Positions 33,728-44,443 of a stretch of DNA of 64,000 nucleotides are shown piece by piece. The notes beneath the pieces are model-generated. The model was not told the DNA's origin. It did not search any database and saw nothing but the letters and a program-made list of their open reading frames with translations. A program made the translations under genes and the position numbers. Location of the stretch: the NCBI RefSeq assembly GCF_029168945.1, contig NC_083610.1, forward strand, positions 73,647,580 through 73,711,579, read 5' to 3'. Origin of the DNA: Cannabis sativa. Its lineage: Eukaryota > Streptophyta > Magnoliopsida > Rosales > Cannabaceae. Within the stretch, counting starts at the first letter, position 1. Every line of letters starts with the position of its first letter.

Positions 33728-34197
33728 GTTATCCTAATTTTTATCCATGTTATGTGGCATGTCCACATAGGCAAGATTAATGCCACATGGAATGCAGCGT
33801 GTCACTAGGTAAGCAAAATCACCATACACAACACCACAATTAACGAGGGATCCAAGTACTCAAACAAGATCAAGTTACAAGGAAATGGCTAGCCAGGGGG
33901 TCTGGCTGGACCACACCCTGGCCAGCTAAGGATAATCATGTGCTAGCAAGCCCTAGGCAAAAGGAGGGTTGGCCAACATAGGTGAAGATCCTTAAGAAGA
34001 CCCATTCGAGTGGTGGGCCCACAATCATCCTCCTGCACGGATCAGCACACGAGTTCACTCATGAGACGGCTCCAACAACCCACAGAAGTAGGGTTTCAAC
34101 CTCAAAATATCTACCTATCTCTTAGGGATATTAATTAGTTATTTTATATCTTAAATATATAATAAAAAGAGTAATATCTTCTATTTTTGTTGTGATA
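33728..34197 (+). other. Possible truncated gypsy LTR start
   Basis: Begins TGTTATCCTAATTTTTATCC, similar in layout to the LTR start at 56993 (TGTTATACCTGAAATT). It is interrupted at 34198 by the Athila-type LTR. No second copy is present to prove an LTR. Confidence 0.3.
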
Positions 34198-35590
34198 TGT
34201 TGCAACACACAAGTATACGTTTCGTTTGAATAAGTATTACTTACAAAGAGTGAGGTCGATCCCACCAGGATTGTAGTTAAGTACGTTAAAATAAAACTCT
34301 TACTTCTATTTGGCTGAATAAAATTTGAGGTAAAATTAAACTAGAAAACAATAAGAATAATAAAACTCATAAAGCAACTAAATTAATAGGTAAATTAACA
34401 ATAAATAAAAGTTAGGGCTTTCGATGTCAATTGTATCTATTGATTATGACCTAATATGATTATCTACCTATTACCAATTCTATGCAATAACAGGTTTACT
34501 AAGGTAATTTATAGTCTTCTTTAATATATAAACCTCAATTACGTGCAAATTTTCTACTCTCGTAATAAATTAAACATGTAACAGGCATTAAACATAGAAA
34601 CCCTATAAGCTATCTAAACCATATAGGTACTCTCGTCCTATATCAAAATTCAGTTCTATTTCACTATAACATAATTGACACTCACTTCTCAGATCTCGCA
34701 TCAAAATTATAAAGAAATTAATTGATGGCCAAGCAATTAAAAGTAATTAAGTACGAATGATAAAATACAAAGAAATTGAGGGAAAATAAAATCATATTAG
34801 AACCATAAATCAATATCAAACAATCTCCATCTAGACCCTAATTAACTGTTTAGCTACTCATGTTCATTGTAGCAAATTCACATATTAATCTTAGAAAAGA
34901 GAAGAAGAGAATGTTGAAAATCCTCTAAAAAATGCCTCTAGTATTGGCTTCGATCTCCAAAATTCGTACTTAGTTGACTGCTTTGATTTCCTTCTCTATT
35001 GCTTCTAATTAAAAGTTTATGAATTTTTTCAGCTCTGAAAACGTACTAAAAATACTAATAATAATGTGATTATATAAGCTAACAAGGTTACCTAAAAGAT
35101 ACTAAAAAGATTTCAAATTTAAACTTAAACAAGATAAAACTCGCAAATCTTTTTTTCTTGCTATCTTTTTATCTCTCTTTTTTTTTTTTAGAAATTTCCT
35201 GCTGCGATGACTGATAGTATTTTGGTCATAACTCTCTCGATATTTATCGAGATTTGACAATTCAAGATGCTGTAAAAAGATAAAAGAGAGATCTAGAACT
35301 TTAATGTTTGACTTTTTTTCAAAATCTGATCAGATCGTAGTCGAATTTAGACTTGAAGTTTCAACTTTATTTTTTTGCACAATTTTCTCTATTTTATCTA
35401 TCATCTTTTTGTGAGATTTTTTTTTTTATCTTTTTTTCCATCTTATTCCTTCGATATTTTCTGATCTTTTTCTATTTTAAATTTGTAAAAATAAAAGATA
35501 AAAAGCGTAAAATTACTCCAAACAAGAGTAGAACTAAATTAAAAACACACTAAAAATTAACCTAAAAATAATACTAAAAATAACCTAACA
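34198..35590 (-). repeat. 3' LTR of the Athila-type element
   Basis: Ends TGTTGCAACAC and AACCTAACA form TG...CA boundaries (1393 bp). Next to it on the right, AATTCCTCCAAACT is a polypurine tract on the minus strand. No second LTR is in the window, so the edges are inferred. Confidence 0.6.
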
Positions 35591-37170
35591 AATTCCTCCA
35601 AACTAAACATTTACTCGACTACTCGTCCTCGAGTAAAACACTAAACCGAAAAATAAATGTTAAACAAGTCAATCTCCATAACATGAGTAATGTTCAAGTA
35701 GACTCAATAATATGATCATTAAAAATTTCACTTATGCATAACAATCAAGAATTTCAGTTTAATTACACCATTGACACACTTCAATTCGATTTCATTCAGC
35801 TCATGAAACCATAGAATGCAATTAACTAACAATTGAACTTCTTTATGCATGCCAATTACAACTATCAATCCACTAGTCCAAAATTCCATATGCTTGCAAT
35901 ACTTACTATTCTACACTATAATATAAATCAATGCACAACCAAGAATTAAAAGGTCTTTTTAGGCTTGTAGTGTTAGGCTTAGGTAAGGGTAGTTGAAATG
36001 GTCATTTAGTCTTGCCTATACTATAACCTTCTCCAATCATGTCACCCAAGAATTTTTCAGGCGCAATCCCAATACTCTTTTTTTTTTTTTTTTCTAATTA
36101 CAAGAGATTTTTTTTTCTTTTTTTTTGCAACAATATTGCAACAACTTATTACTTTTTTTTTTTTCAAGTTGCTCCCTATCAATTTTTTTTTTTCATATTC
36201 TCTCAATTTTCACACTTATTCCCACACACATATAACAAACTTCTCATCCAAATTCCTCCAAAATAAAGATCCTCGTATGGTACAATTAGGGTTAAATTTT
36301 TGGATATTCAAGGTTTATCTTTTCTAGGCTCAATATGTGTAGAAACAAAGAATAAGTTAAGGCTCAAAAAAAGGGTAACTAGGATAAAATTAGAAGGATG
36401 ACTTGAAAGACACAATCGATCCAAAGAATGCCTATATCACTTTCCTAATCATGCATAATTTATTATTTCGCGTCAAATAGCAAGCAAGCAAGTTCTAGAA
36501 TTTTTTTCAAACAACTTTCCACATTGCACAATTAGCATACATAAACCAATTCAATTACTAGAAAATTACCTAATTGATTCCATGTTCTTTTAAAACACAA
36601 AATTAGTCAAGAGTGTAATACCACCAAGCACACAAATTTTTTGAAAAATAAATAAAATTTTCAAATAATGCTATCTACCTACTTTCAAATTGACTCATAT
36701 TAAGCAATTAACTCAAAATAAAGAAACAATGAAACTAAAAAAAAATTAGAAACAAACTAAAAATAAAAATAAAAATTAATACAAATTTAAGTTCACCCCA
36801 AACTAAATTGACACATTGTCCCCAATGTGACATTAAAGAAAAAGGAAAGGGAACTTACTTGAGCGCTACATGAGTATGGCGGTGGTGGTGGTAATTGTAA
36901 AATTCAACTAGGATACAATCCACCTCGTGCATCCATAAGGGCCCTTGTACCAAATGAAAAAAATTGTCCTCCAATGTTACAAATTTTAAAGCTATCCCTA
37001 GAATGAGAGTCACCTTGCCAATTCCCGCACATCAGTCTTTTCATATGTCGTCAAAAAGTTTGAAATCGTTCTTTGGACTTCCCTTTCTTCTTGTTGGTAG
37101 TTACTTCACGATTATCTTTTAACACTTCCACTCGACAATACGTATGAATTTCAGTTGCGGCAAAGACATT
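35591..37170 (-). other. Athila 3' untranslated tract
   Basis: Non-coding. T-rich runs (36075-36200) and the conserved words noted for the element. On the minus strand the protease frame enters from the Tekay insertion point and ends within ~100 bp (KKKGKSKERFQTF*). Only about 300 bp separate this end from the GGGGACAATG word near 36815, leaving no room for RT-IN. Confidence 0.6.
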
Positions 37171-37559
37171 GAAAGTGTAACACCCTAACTACCTTAGGCG
37201 TATTACGTGATTTTTAAACGTACTGTGCAGCTCGTTGCTAATCAACGAGGTTTATGGAAAAACGTGATTAATTAAAATTTTGCTTTTTGATTAAACTTGT
37301 AAAACATATTATAAAAGACTCGGGATCCCGATTATAAAAATATTTACAAAAAGTTTCACTGTTTAACTATTACATCAAAATAAAAGTCGTCTAACGACAG
37401 TTACAAAAATCTCAGCCTTGCTGTCCCGAGGATCGTACGCTCCAGGCCTAACCGCCCCGACATGTACAATCTCATAAGCTCGCTCACGGTCCATCAGCTA
37501 CAGCCTTGCCTTTACCTACACATGAACATAAACTGTGAGTCGACAGACTCAGTAAGAAA

Positions 37560-37951
37560 AGCATAATAATACTCATACATAAATCCAACTGCCGTGTCCA
37601 ACACGATACTGAGTCCCGCTACTGCCATGTCCAACATGGTACTGAGCCACTACTGCCATGTCCAACATGGTACTGAGTTCTGAACGTTCATAGGGACGGT
37701 ACTATTGACACGTAACAACCTGATCGGTCGAACCGGTCATACTCCGGCTGCTGGTCATACTCCAGCCTGTACCGACGTGTTACTATATCCTCCTGATCGG
37801 TCGAACCGGTCATACTCCGGCTGCTGGTCATACTCCAGCCTGTACCGACGGGATACGTCAATAGCACGGAACCACCAACCAGTGTCAGCCTGATTTCTCA
37901 AACCGGTCATACTCCGGCTGCTGGTCATACTCCAGCCTGTACCGACGTGAC
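37560..37951. repeat. Tandem repeat block in Tekay LTR
   Basis: Three ~33-bp units with TGCCATGTCCAACATGGTAC (37581-37680) are followed by three ~65-80-bp units with CATACTCCGGCTGCTGGTCA (37728-37951). Counterparts exist in the other LTR and the solo LTR, with many differences. Confidence 0.8.
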
Positions 37952-38282
37952 AGGGTTGGATGGTTCGAAGCCAACATACATATCTAATGTAATCTAACAG
38001 GCTTCCTACATGCACGCTAAACATGTAATCTACATATGCATACTGTTATACTAATCTTACCTAGATTCCGATTTCAGGTGTCTTGGTCAACTCCGACCGG
38101 AACCGAAGCCGAGCGGCGGACATCGGCTCCTAAACCATAAAAATCACAACGCTATAAGTGACACGCTAAATCACTTCCCGGGGACTAAAACTAGGAACTA
38201 AAAGTTTCCCTATCGATAAAAAGCATGGCAATACCCCCTAAAACATAAAAACGAGGAAAACTAGGGTTTCTGAAAATTCCCC

Positions 38283-38374
38283 AACCGGTAGACCGGTTGC
38301 CCAACCGGAATTCCGGTTCTGGGAAATTCAGGACACCCATCCGGAATTCCGGATGCCCAACCGGAATTCCGGTT
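38283..38374. repeat. Cluster of four CCGG palindromes in Tekay LTR
   Basis: AACCGGTAGACCGGTT at 38283, AACCGGAATTCCGGTT at 38303 and 38359, ATCCGGAATTCCGGAT at 38339. All are 16 bp. Counterparts lie at 45543-45634 and near 55630-55712. Candidate protein-binding or methylation-dense control region. Confidence 0.75.
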
Positions 38375-39457
38375 CCTCGCAGGCAGCAACTTCAAAAATT
38401 CATAACTCGACCAATTCAACCCCAATTGGTACCAAACTTTCCAGACCTGCTCTAAACCTTCCCTAGAACAAATCTAAGGCAACAAACTAACCCAGAAACC
38501 ACAGAAACAAAAATCACCATTGGAGCTCAAGCTTTGAGTTCCAAACTCAAGCTTGAGCAAATCCACCTAAACATGCATTCCACTAGCTTAAATCCACTTA
38601 AACTAGCATAATAACACCTCTGAAAACTAACAGAAACTACAGCAACAACACAGAAACATATTCACAATATTTTCCTCCAAAAACCACATTTTTGCATAGA
38701 AACTCAAACTTTAAACAATCTATCCAACATGCTTTCAACATAGCTTAATTAACATCAATTAACATGCTTTAAACCTCATAATTTAACAACCAAAACACAG
38801 CAGCAACAGCAACCAAAAAAAAAAACCATGCATGCATCACCATTTTCATCAATTTTTCCAACAAATTAAAGAGAGCAAGTTAGAGATTACATACCACAAA
38901 CAAGAATTCACAATATAGGTTGAATCAAGCTTGAAAAACCCAGCCTTTGAATCCCAAAACCCAGCCGAAAATGAGAAGGAAAAGAGAGAGGTTTTGAAAG
39001 CTTTTCTTTGAAATTTTCTTTCCTTTTCTTTACTTAGTGATTTTTTGATAAAAAGAGAAATGAAATAAACCACATACACTATTCATTTCAGCCAAGTAAA
39101 CATAAATAATTATTTAATTTTCATTTAACAAATTCACATAAGACAAAACACTAATGGGGCAAAATGACCATTTTGCCCCTCCACCATAAAATCACATAAT
39201 TCATACTAAAGGGGTATTTTTGGGACATTCTAAATTCCCGGCCATTCCCGACATTCCCAATGTCTAAAACCCGTCCCCAAACTACTAACATACTAAGTTG
39301 TGATTTCTACTGAGCCAAACGCCGAGTTCCAAAATACCGGACACCGGAAATGCGAAATATAAAAACTACTGATGACATAATCATGCATTTCTGAATTCCA
39401 TAAATAACAGTAATAAATTATTTAAATAGCTATAAATAATTTCATAATTAATCATAA

Positions 39458-40280
39458 TTAACTGATAATTTCCAAATTAACTAAGCGGGCTTTACAACTA
39501 TCCCCCCTTAAAAGGATTTCGTCCCCGAAATCTAACCTGAATAACTCTGGATATTGAGCTCTCATATCTGACTCTAGCTCCCAGGTGGCTTCTTCCACCT
39601 TACTGTTCCTCCAGAGAACCTTGACCAATGCTATGGTCTTATTCCGAAGGACTTTATCCTTTCTATCCAGGATCTGCACTGGCTGTTCCTCATAGGTCAT
39701 GTCCGGTGAGGTGAAGACTCTCATAACCGAGTATATGAGAGGGGTCTGAAACGTATTTTCTCAACATTGAGACATGGATTACGTTGTGCACTTCTTGATA
39801 AAGTGGAGGCAATGCTAACCGATATGCCACTTGACCTATCTTCTCGAGAATCTCGAAAGGTCCAGTAAATCTAGGGCATAACTTGCCTCTTTTCCCGAAA
39901 CGTTTAATCCCCTTCATCGGAGATACTCGTAAAAACACATGGTCCCCTACTCGGAACTCAACATCTCTGCGTTTCGGATCTGCGTAACTCTTCTGTCTGC
40001 TCTGTGAGGCAAGCATTCTAGCTTTTATCTTCTCTATTGCCTCATTGGTCCGCTGTACTGACTCAAGACCTAGGTATTTCCTCTCCCCTGTCTCATCCTA
40101 GTGGATAGGGGATCTACATTTCCTACCGTACAACAGTTCATAGGGAGCCATCCCTATCGTACTCTGATAACTGATGTTGTACGAAAATTCTATCAACGGT
40201 AGATATTTACTCCATGAGCCTTCAAAGTCCATAACACAGGCTCTCAACATGTCCTCCAATATCTGAATTGTCCTTTCAGA
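39458..40280 (-). pseudogene. Integrase C-terminus and chromodomain, broken
   Basis: Continues the integrase after a TAG at 40281-40283. A second TAG at 40098-40100 stands where relatives have Trp (SPIH-x-DETG). The block VEFRVGDHVFLRVSPMKGIK is the GPF/SH3-like integrase end. A frameshift near 39720 moves the chromodomain (PVQILDRKDKVLRNKTIALV...WELESDM) into another frame. Its final residues run into the 3' LTR (39496). The chromodomain would direct integration to heterochromatin marks. Non-functional as it stands. Confidence 0.88.
39497..39512 (-). other. Polypurine tract of Tekay-like element
   Basis: On the minus strand AAGGGGGGATAGT directly precedes the TGTAAAG start of the 3' LTR. 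Confidence 0.75.
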
Positions 40281-42317
40281 CTAACCATCTGTCTGAGGAT
40301 GGAATGCTGTACTGAATTTTAGCTTTGTACCCATTGCCCGTGACAAACTTTGCCAAAATTTGGAGGTGAATTTCGGATCCCTGTCCGAAACTATAGACTT
40401 CGGTACCCCGTGAAGTCTTACTATCTCTCTGACGTACAGTTCTGCCAACTGATCCACTGTGAACGTTGTTCTAACCGGCAGAAAATGAGCAGATTTCGTA
40501 AATCGGTCCACCACTACCCAGATGGAATCATGCATACCCGTGGTCCTAGGTAACCCGACCACAAAATCCATCGTAATATCCTCCCATTTCCATTCTGGTA
40601 GGGCTAGAGGCTGCAACAACCCTGCTGGTCTCTGATGTTCAGCCTTGATCTGCTGACAAGTGAGGCATCTCGATACGAATTCTACCAAATTCTTCTTCAT
40701 ACCGCTCCACCAGAAGTACGGTTTCAAATCTTGGTACATCTTGGTGGTGCCGGGATGCAGAGAATATGGAGTAGAATGAGCCTCCTCAAAGATCTCGTTT
40801 CTAAGTTCCACACTGTTCGGAACACAAACCCTGGCTTTATACAAAAGCATCCCACTGTCTGACACTGAAAAGTCTTTGGCTTGACCAGCCAATACCTCAT
40901 TTCGGATCTTCACTAACTCCGGATCTGTCATCTGAGCGACCTTTATTCTTTCCAATAGATCAGATTGCAGCGTTAAGTTGTGAAGCTGACCTACCACAAA
41001 CTCAATGCTGGATCTAACCATATCCTCTGCTAGCTGAGGTGAGATCTGAACCATGCTAGCTACTTGCCCGGGACCTTTTCTACTCAGGGCATCAGCCACT
41101 ACATTGGCTTTTCCGGGATGATAGAGGATCTCGCAATCGTAATCCTTCACTAATTCCAACCAACGCCTTTGTCTCATGTTCAAATCTTTCTGAGTAAAGA
41201 AATACTTGAGATTTTTATGGTCGGTATAGATCTCGCACTTCTCCCCATAAAGGTAATGCCGCCAAATCTTCAGTGCAAAAACCACTGCGGCCAATTCTAA
41301 ATCATGAGTCGGGTATCGCTGTTCATAATCCTTTAACTGACGGGAGGCATAAGCGATAACCCGATCGGCTTGCATCAATACGCACCCCAAACCCTGTTTG
41401 GATGCGTCACAGTAGACTACGAACTTCTCCTTGTCCGAAGGCAAAGCTAGCACCGGAGCAGTAATCAATCTCTGCTTTAGCTCCTGAAAGCTAGCTTCGC
41501 ACTTATCAGACCAAATAAACCTCTGATTTTTCTTTGTAAGCTCGGTTAGGGGCATTGAAATTTTGGAGAACCCCTCCACGAACCTACGGTAGTACCCAGC
41601 TAATCCCAAGAAGCTTCTGATCTCTGTCACTGTCTTCGGTCTCGGCCAATCCCTGACGGATTCAATCTTCCCGGGATCCACCTTGATCCCATCTTTACTC
41701 ACAATGTGCCCTAGGAAGGACACCTGAGACAACCAGAACTCACATTTCTTGAACTTGGCGTAGAGCTTATGTTCTCGAAGTCGTTGCAGTACCATCTGAA
41801 GATGTAACTCATGCTCCTCTTCTGATTGAGAGTACACGAGGATGTCGTCGATAAACACAATCACACAGATATCGAGGAAATCCTTGAATACTCTATTCAT
41901 CAGGTTCATGAATGCTGCAGGAGCATTGGTTAGTCCGAATGACATAACCAGAAACTCGTAATGTCCATACCTAGTGCGGAAAGCCGTCTTTGGACTGTCC
42001 TCCTCTCGGATTCTCAACTGATGATAACCCGAACGGAGATCAATCATAGAAAAGACCGTCTTCCCCTGAAGCTGATCGAACAAGTCATCGATCCTAGGTA
42101 ATGGATATTTATTCTTCACCGTCAGCTTGTTCAACTCCCTGTAGTCGATGCACATCCTCATAGATCCATCCTTCTTCTTGACGAACAAAACTGGGGCTCC
42201 CCAGGGTGACACGCTGGGCCGAAAGAACCCTATGTCAAGCAACCCTTGGAGCTGAATCTTTAATTCCTTAAGTTCAGCTGGAGCCATCCTATACGGGGCT
42301 TTGGAAATCGGATCCAC
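40281..42317 (-). CDS. Tekay-like RT, RNase H and integrase core
   Basis: A long open frame of 678 codons. [36 protein letters not shown] and catalytic [12 protein letters not shown]. RNase [42 protein letters not shown]. Integrase: zinc finger with H...[11 protein letters not shown] and CLTCQQIK, first and second DDE residues in [10 protein letters not shown] and IVSDRDPKF. The catalytic Glu lies just past the terminal TAG (TDG*SERTIQ). Upstream, a 1-nt loss in a G run near 42322 separates it from gag-PR. These enzymes copy and insert the element. Confidence 0.93.
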   Translation of the reverse strand: MDPISKAPYRMAPAELKELKIQLQGLLDIGFFRPSVSPWGAPVLFVKKKDGSMRMCIDYRELNKLTVKNKYPLPRIDDLFDQLQGKTVFSMIDLRSGYHQLRIREEDSPKTAFRTRYGHYEFLVMSFGLTNAPAAFMNLMNRVFKDFLDICVIVFIDDILVYSQSEEEHELHLQMVLQRLREHKLYAKFKKCEFWLSQVSFLGHIVSKDGIKVDPGKIESVRDWPRPKTVTEIRSFLGLAGYYRRFVEGFSKISMPLTELTKKNQRFIWSDKCEASFQELKQRLITAPVLALPSDKEKFVVYCDASKQGLGCVLMQADRVIAYASRQLKDYEQRYPTHDLELAAVVFALKIWRHYLYGEKCEIYTDHKNLKYFFTQKDLNMRQRRWLELVKDYDCEILYHPGKANVVADALSRKGPGQVASMVQISPQLAEDMVRSSIEFVVGQLHNLTLQSDLLERIKVAQMTDPELVKIRNEVLAGQAKDFSVSDSGMLLYKARVCVPNSVELRNEIFEEAHSTPYSLHPGTTKMYQDLKPYFWWSGMKKNLVEFVSRCLTCQQIKAEHQRPAGLLQPLALPEWKWEDITMDFVVGLPRTTGMHDSIWVVVDRFTKSAHFLPVRTTFTVDQLAELYVREIVRLHGVPKSIVSDRDPKFTSKFWQSLSRAMGTKLKFSTAFHPQTDG

Positions 42318-43504
42318 CCCTGTGCCAAGTCAATCACAAAATCAATCTCCCGCTGAGGTGGAAACCCTGGAAGTTCTTCGGGAAAAACGTCCAAAAATTC
42401 CCGAACCACTCTGATGTCCTCTGGCCGAATGGTGTCTGGCCGAGTGGTGTCCACCACCACGGCCAGAAACCCTAAGCACCCGCCGTGCAATAATTCTCTC
42501 GCTGACATAGCCGAGATCACTGGGATCCGAGATCCCTGAACCGAACCCACAAATACAAATGGTTCTTCACTTTTCGGTTGGAAAACCACCATCTTCCTCT
42601 TACAGTCAATGCTCGCCGAATATTTAGATAGGAAATCCATTCCTGAAATAATATCGAATTCGACTAAGCTCATCTCTATCAGATCAGCGCTTAACTCTCT
42701 ACCATCTATCCTGATCGGCATAGACCTAATCCACCTATTGGAGATAACCAATTCTCGCGGAGTAACGGGGTTCCAAACCCACGATTCATATCTATCAAAG
42801 GGTCTACCCAACTTACTAAAGACTGCGGCCGCCACATAAGAATGTGTAGCCCCGGAATCAAACGACCGAATAAAGCGAGTTGTTAATAAAAAGGCGACTG
42901 TAACAACTGATGGGCTGGCATCTGCATCAGCCTGCGTGATAGCGAATACCCTGGCTGGAGTGGGTATCGCTGGAGCTCTCGGTGCCTCTGGTCGGAGCTG
43001 GGGACATTCCCTCTTGAAGTGTCCGGGCATGCCACAATGAAAGCATCCCTGCCCCTTGCACTCACCCCGATGATGCCTCTTGCAGCTAGGGCACTCGGGA
43101 TAGGAGAATCGGGTCTCAGTACCACCAGGACGACTCCTGCGTTCGGTTCCCCCGAACCTCTTGTTCGACTCGAGCCGCCGAAGCGATGGGTGCCCTCTTC
43201 CTCCGATCAATGGCCGAACCACTACTCCCCCGCTATAGCTTGATGCGGGAGGGGTAGGAGCTCCGCCACTCACCGAGATGCGGGGCGGTCCCGACATACA
43301 CCCCACTGCGCCCTCAGCTCGCAGTGCCTTCTCCACCATCTGAGCATAGGTTGTGCTGTCGTCGGTGGTGATCATCAGGTCATGCCTGATCTTGGGATTC
43401 AACCCGTCCAGATATTTCTCCTTCCTGCTGAAGTCGGTCGGCACAATTCCCGAGGCTAACCTCGCCAACCGGTCAAACTGAGTAGTATACTCAGTGACGC
43501 TCAT
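42260..43504 (-). CDS. Tekay-like gag C-terminus and protease
   Basis: A 414-codon frame. Gag core [20 protein letters not shown], an R/G/S/P-rich linker, CCHC knuckle [14 protein letters not shown] and retropepsin site [15 protein letters not shown]. Protease C-terminal [17 protein letters not shown] is present. The last ~15 residues ([11 protein letters not shown]...) are out of frame after the G-run deletion, where IDLAQG should lead into the RT start. The Met used here is internal to gag, not the true start. Confidence 0.9.
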   Translation of the reverse strand: MSVTEYTTQFDRLARLASGIVPTDFSRKEKYLDGLNPKIRHDLMITTDDSTTYAQMVEKALRAEGAVGCMSGPPRISVSGGAPTPPASSYSGGVVVRPLIGGRGHPSLRRLESNKRFGGTERRSRPGGTETRFSYPECPSCKRHHRGECKGQGCFHCGMPGHFKRECPQLRPEAPRAPAIPTPARVFAITQADADASPSVVTVAFLLTTRFIRSFDSGATHSYVAAAVFSKLGRPFDRYESWVWNPVTPRELVISNRWIRSMPIRIDGRELSADLIEMSLVEFDIISGMDFLSKYSASIDCKRKMVVFQPKSEEPFVFVGSVQGSRIPVISAMSARELLHGGCLGFLAVVVDTTRPDTIRPEDIRVVREFLDVFPEELPGFPPQREIDFVIDLAQGWIRFPKPRIGWLQLNLRN

Positions 43505-44162
43505 GTTCTCCCGCTGGGTCAGGTGAACGAACTCTTTCCTCTTGGCGCTTCTGACCGCCTTGTTACAACATTTAACGCTGAAGAGTTCCTAAAACCTTTC
43601 CCAGGTCATAGTGACGACGTCATGGATTTGAGACACCATGTCCCACCAAACCAAAGCGTCTTCTTAAAACTGAAAAGTGGCACTCACCACTCTGTCGTTC
43701 CCGGTGACACCCATAAAATTCAGAATCTTGGTGATCACCGTTAGCCATTGCTCAGCTTTCACTACATCCGGACCTCCCAGGAAAACCGGAGGTGCCTGCT
43801 TCCGGAACCGCTCATACAGAGGTTCCAATCTATTGGCCGCCACCACTATCTCGGCCTGGGCAGCAGGGGCAGGTGCCACTGGAACTACGGGCACTGGAAC
43901 TGCAAGAGCACCCTGCTGTCTCAACCTCTGAATCTCGAGATCTTGCTCTTCTATCCGGGCTTGCATTTCAGCAAACCTAACTTCCCAATTCTGGCTTCCT
44001 GATTGACTTGGGCAGCCTGCGGCGAGTTAACATCCTCCAACCGCGAACCCTGCCCCTGGGACCTCTACCTTGGCCCAAAACACTTGAGGGGAACTGAGCT
44101 CCTCGACCTTGATCTGACCCGACTGAGATGCCCTGACTCCTAATATTTCGTCTGGCGTCCAT
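43505..44162 (-). pseudogene. Tekay-like gag N-terminus, broken
   Basis: MDARRNIRSQGISVGSDQGR at 44162 is the probable start. After a frame change, IEEQDLEIQRLRQQGAL (coiled-coil-like) and PPVFLGGPDVVKAEQWLTVI (Retrotrans_gag domain) are recognisable. In-frame TAA (FQF*EDALVWW) and TAG (ERF*ELF) follow before gag resumes at 43504. Confidence 0.8.
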
Positions 44163-44426
44163 CTAGTCTGAACCGCCTCGAAATCCCGAGTTGGCACTTC
44201 AGGTCACGATCATCGAGAGCTTACTAATGCCGCTTAATTTGGAAATTAAAAACGAAACATGCGCCTATTCTACTATCAGGCTACTAACATGCTTCCTAAC
44301 AAGCTTTTCTTTTTCATAACTGAATAAAATAAACTACTAAAGCAATAAAGGCTTACTGAACCGTGAACCGAGCTAACTGCTGATGATGATTGTACATGTC
44401 GTGACGATCTTCGGAAGACAACCTGG

Positions 44427-44440
44427 CGGCTCTGATACCA
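44427..44440 (-). other. PBS of Tekay-like element
   Basis: Minus-strand TGGTATCAGAGCCG, three bases from the LTR, is complementary to initiator-Met tRNA. Confidence 0.9.
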
Positions 44441-44443
44441 AAT

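Larger units (their letters stand above)
37176..39496 (-). repeat. 3' LTR of Tekay-like element
   Basis: TGTAACACC...GGGCTTTACA, 2321 bp. It is nearly identical to the other LTR (44444-46754) except in the tandem block around 37495-38110. It contains palindromic and inverted-repeat motifs. The 76-codon frame at 38849-39079 is in the LTR and not a gene. Confidence 0.93.

Noticed and set aside
35353..36327. Phe/Ile-rich short ORFs
   Set aside because: Translations of T-rich tracts in the Athila LTR and 3' tract.
38849..39079. 76-codon minus-strand ORF seen in three LTR copies
   Set aside because: It lies in LTR sequence, has no domain, and is kept only by LTR identity; the solo-LTR version diverges in frame.
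40350..40862. Plus-strand ORFs in the Tekay pol region
   Set aside because: Antisense shadows of the integrase frame.
43019..44002. Plus-strand ORFs across the Tekay gag
   Set aside because: They are antisense shadows of the GC-rich gag coding region.
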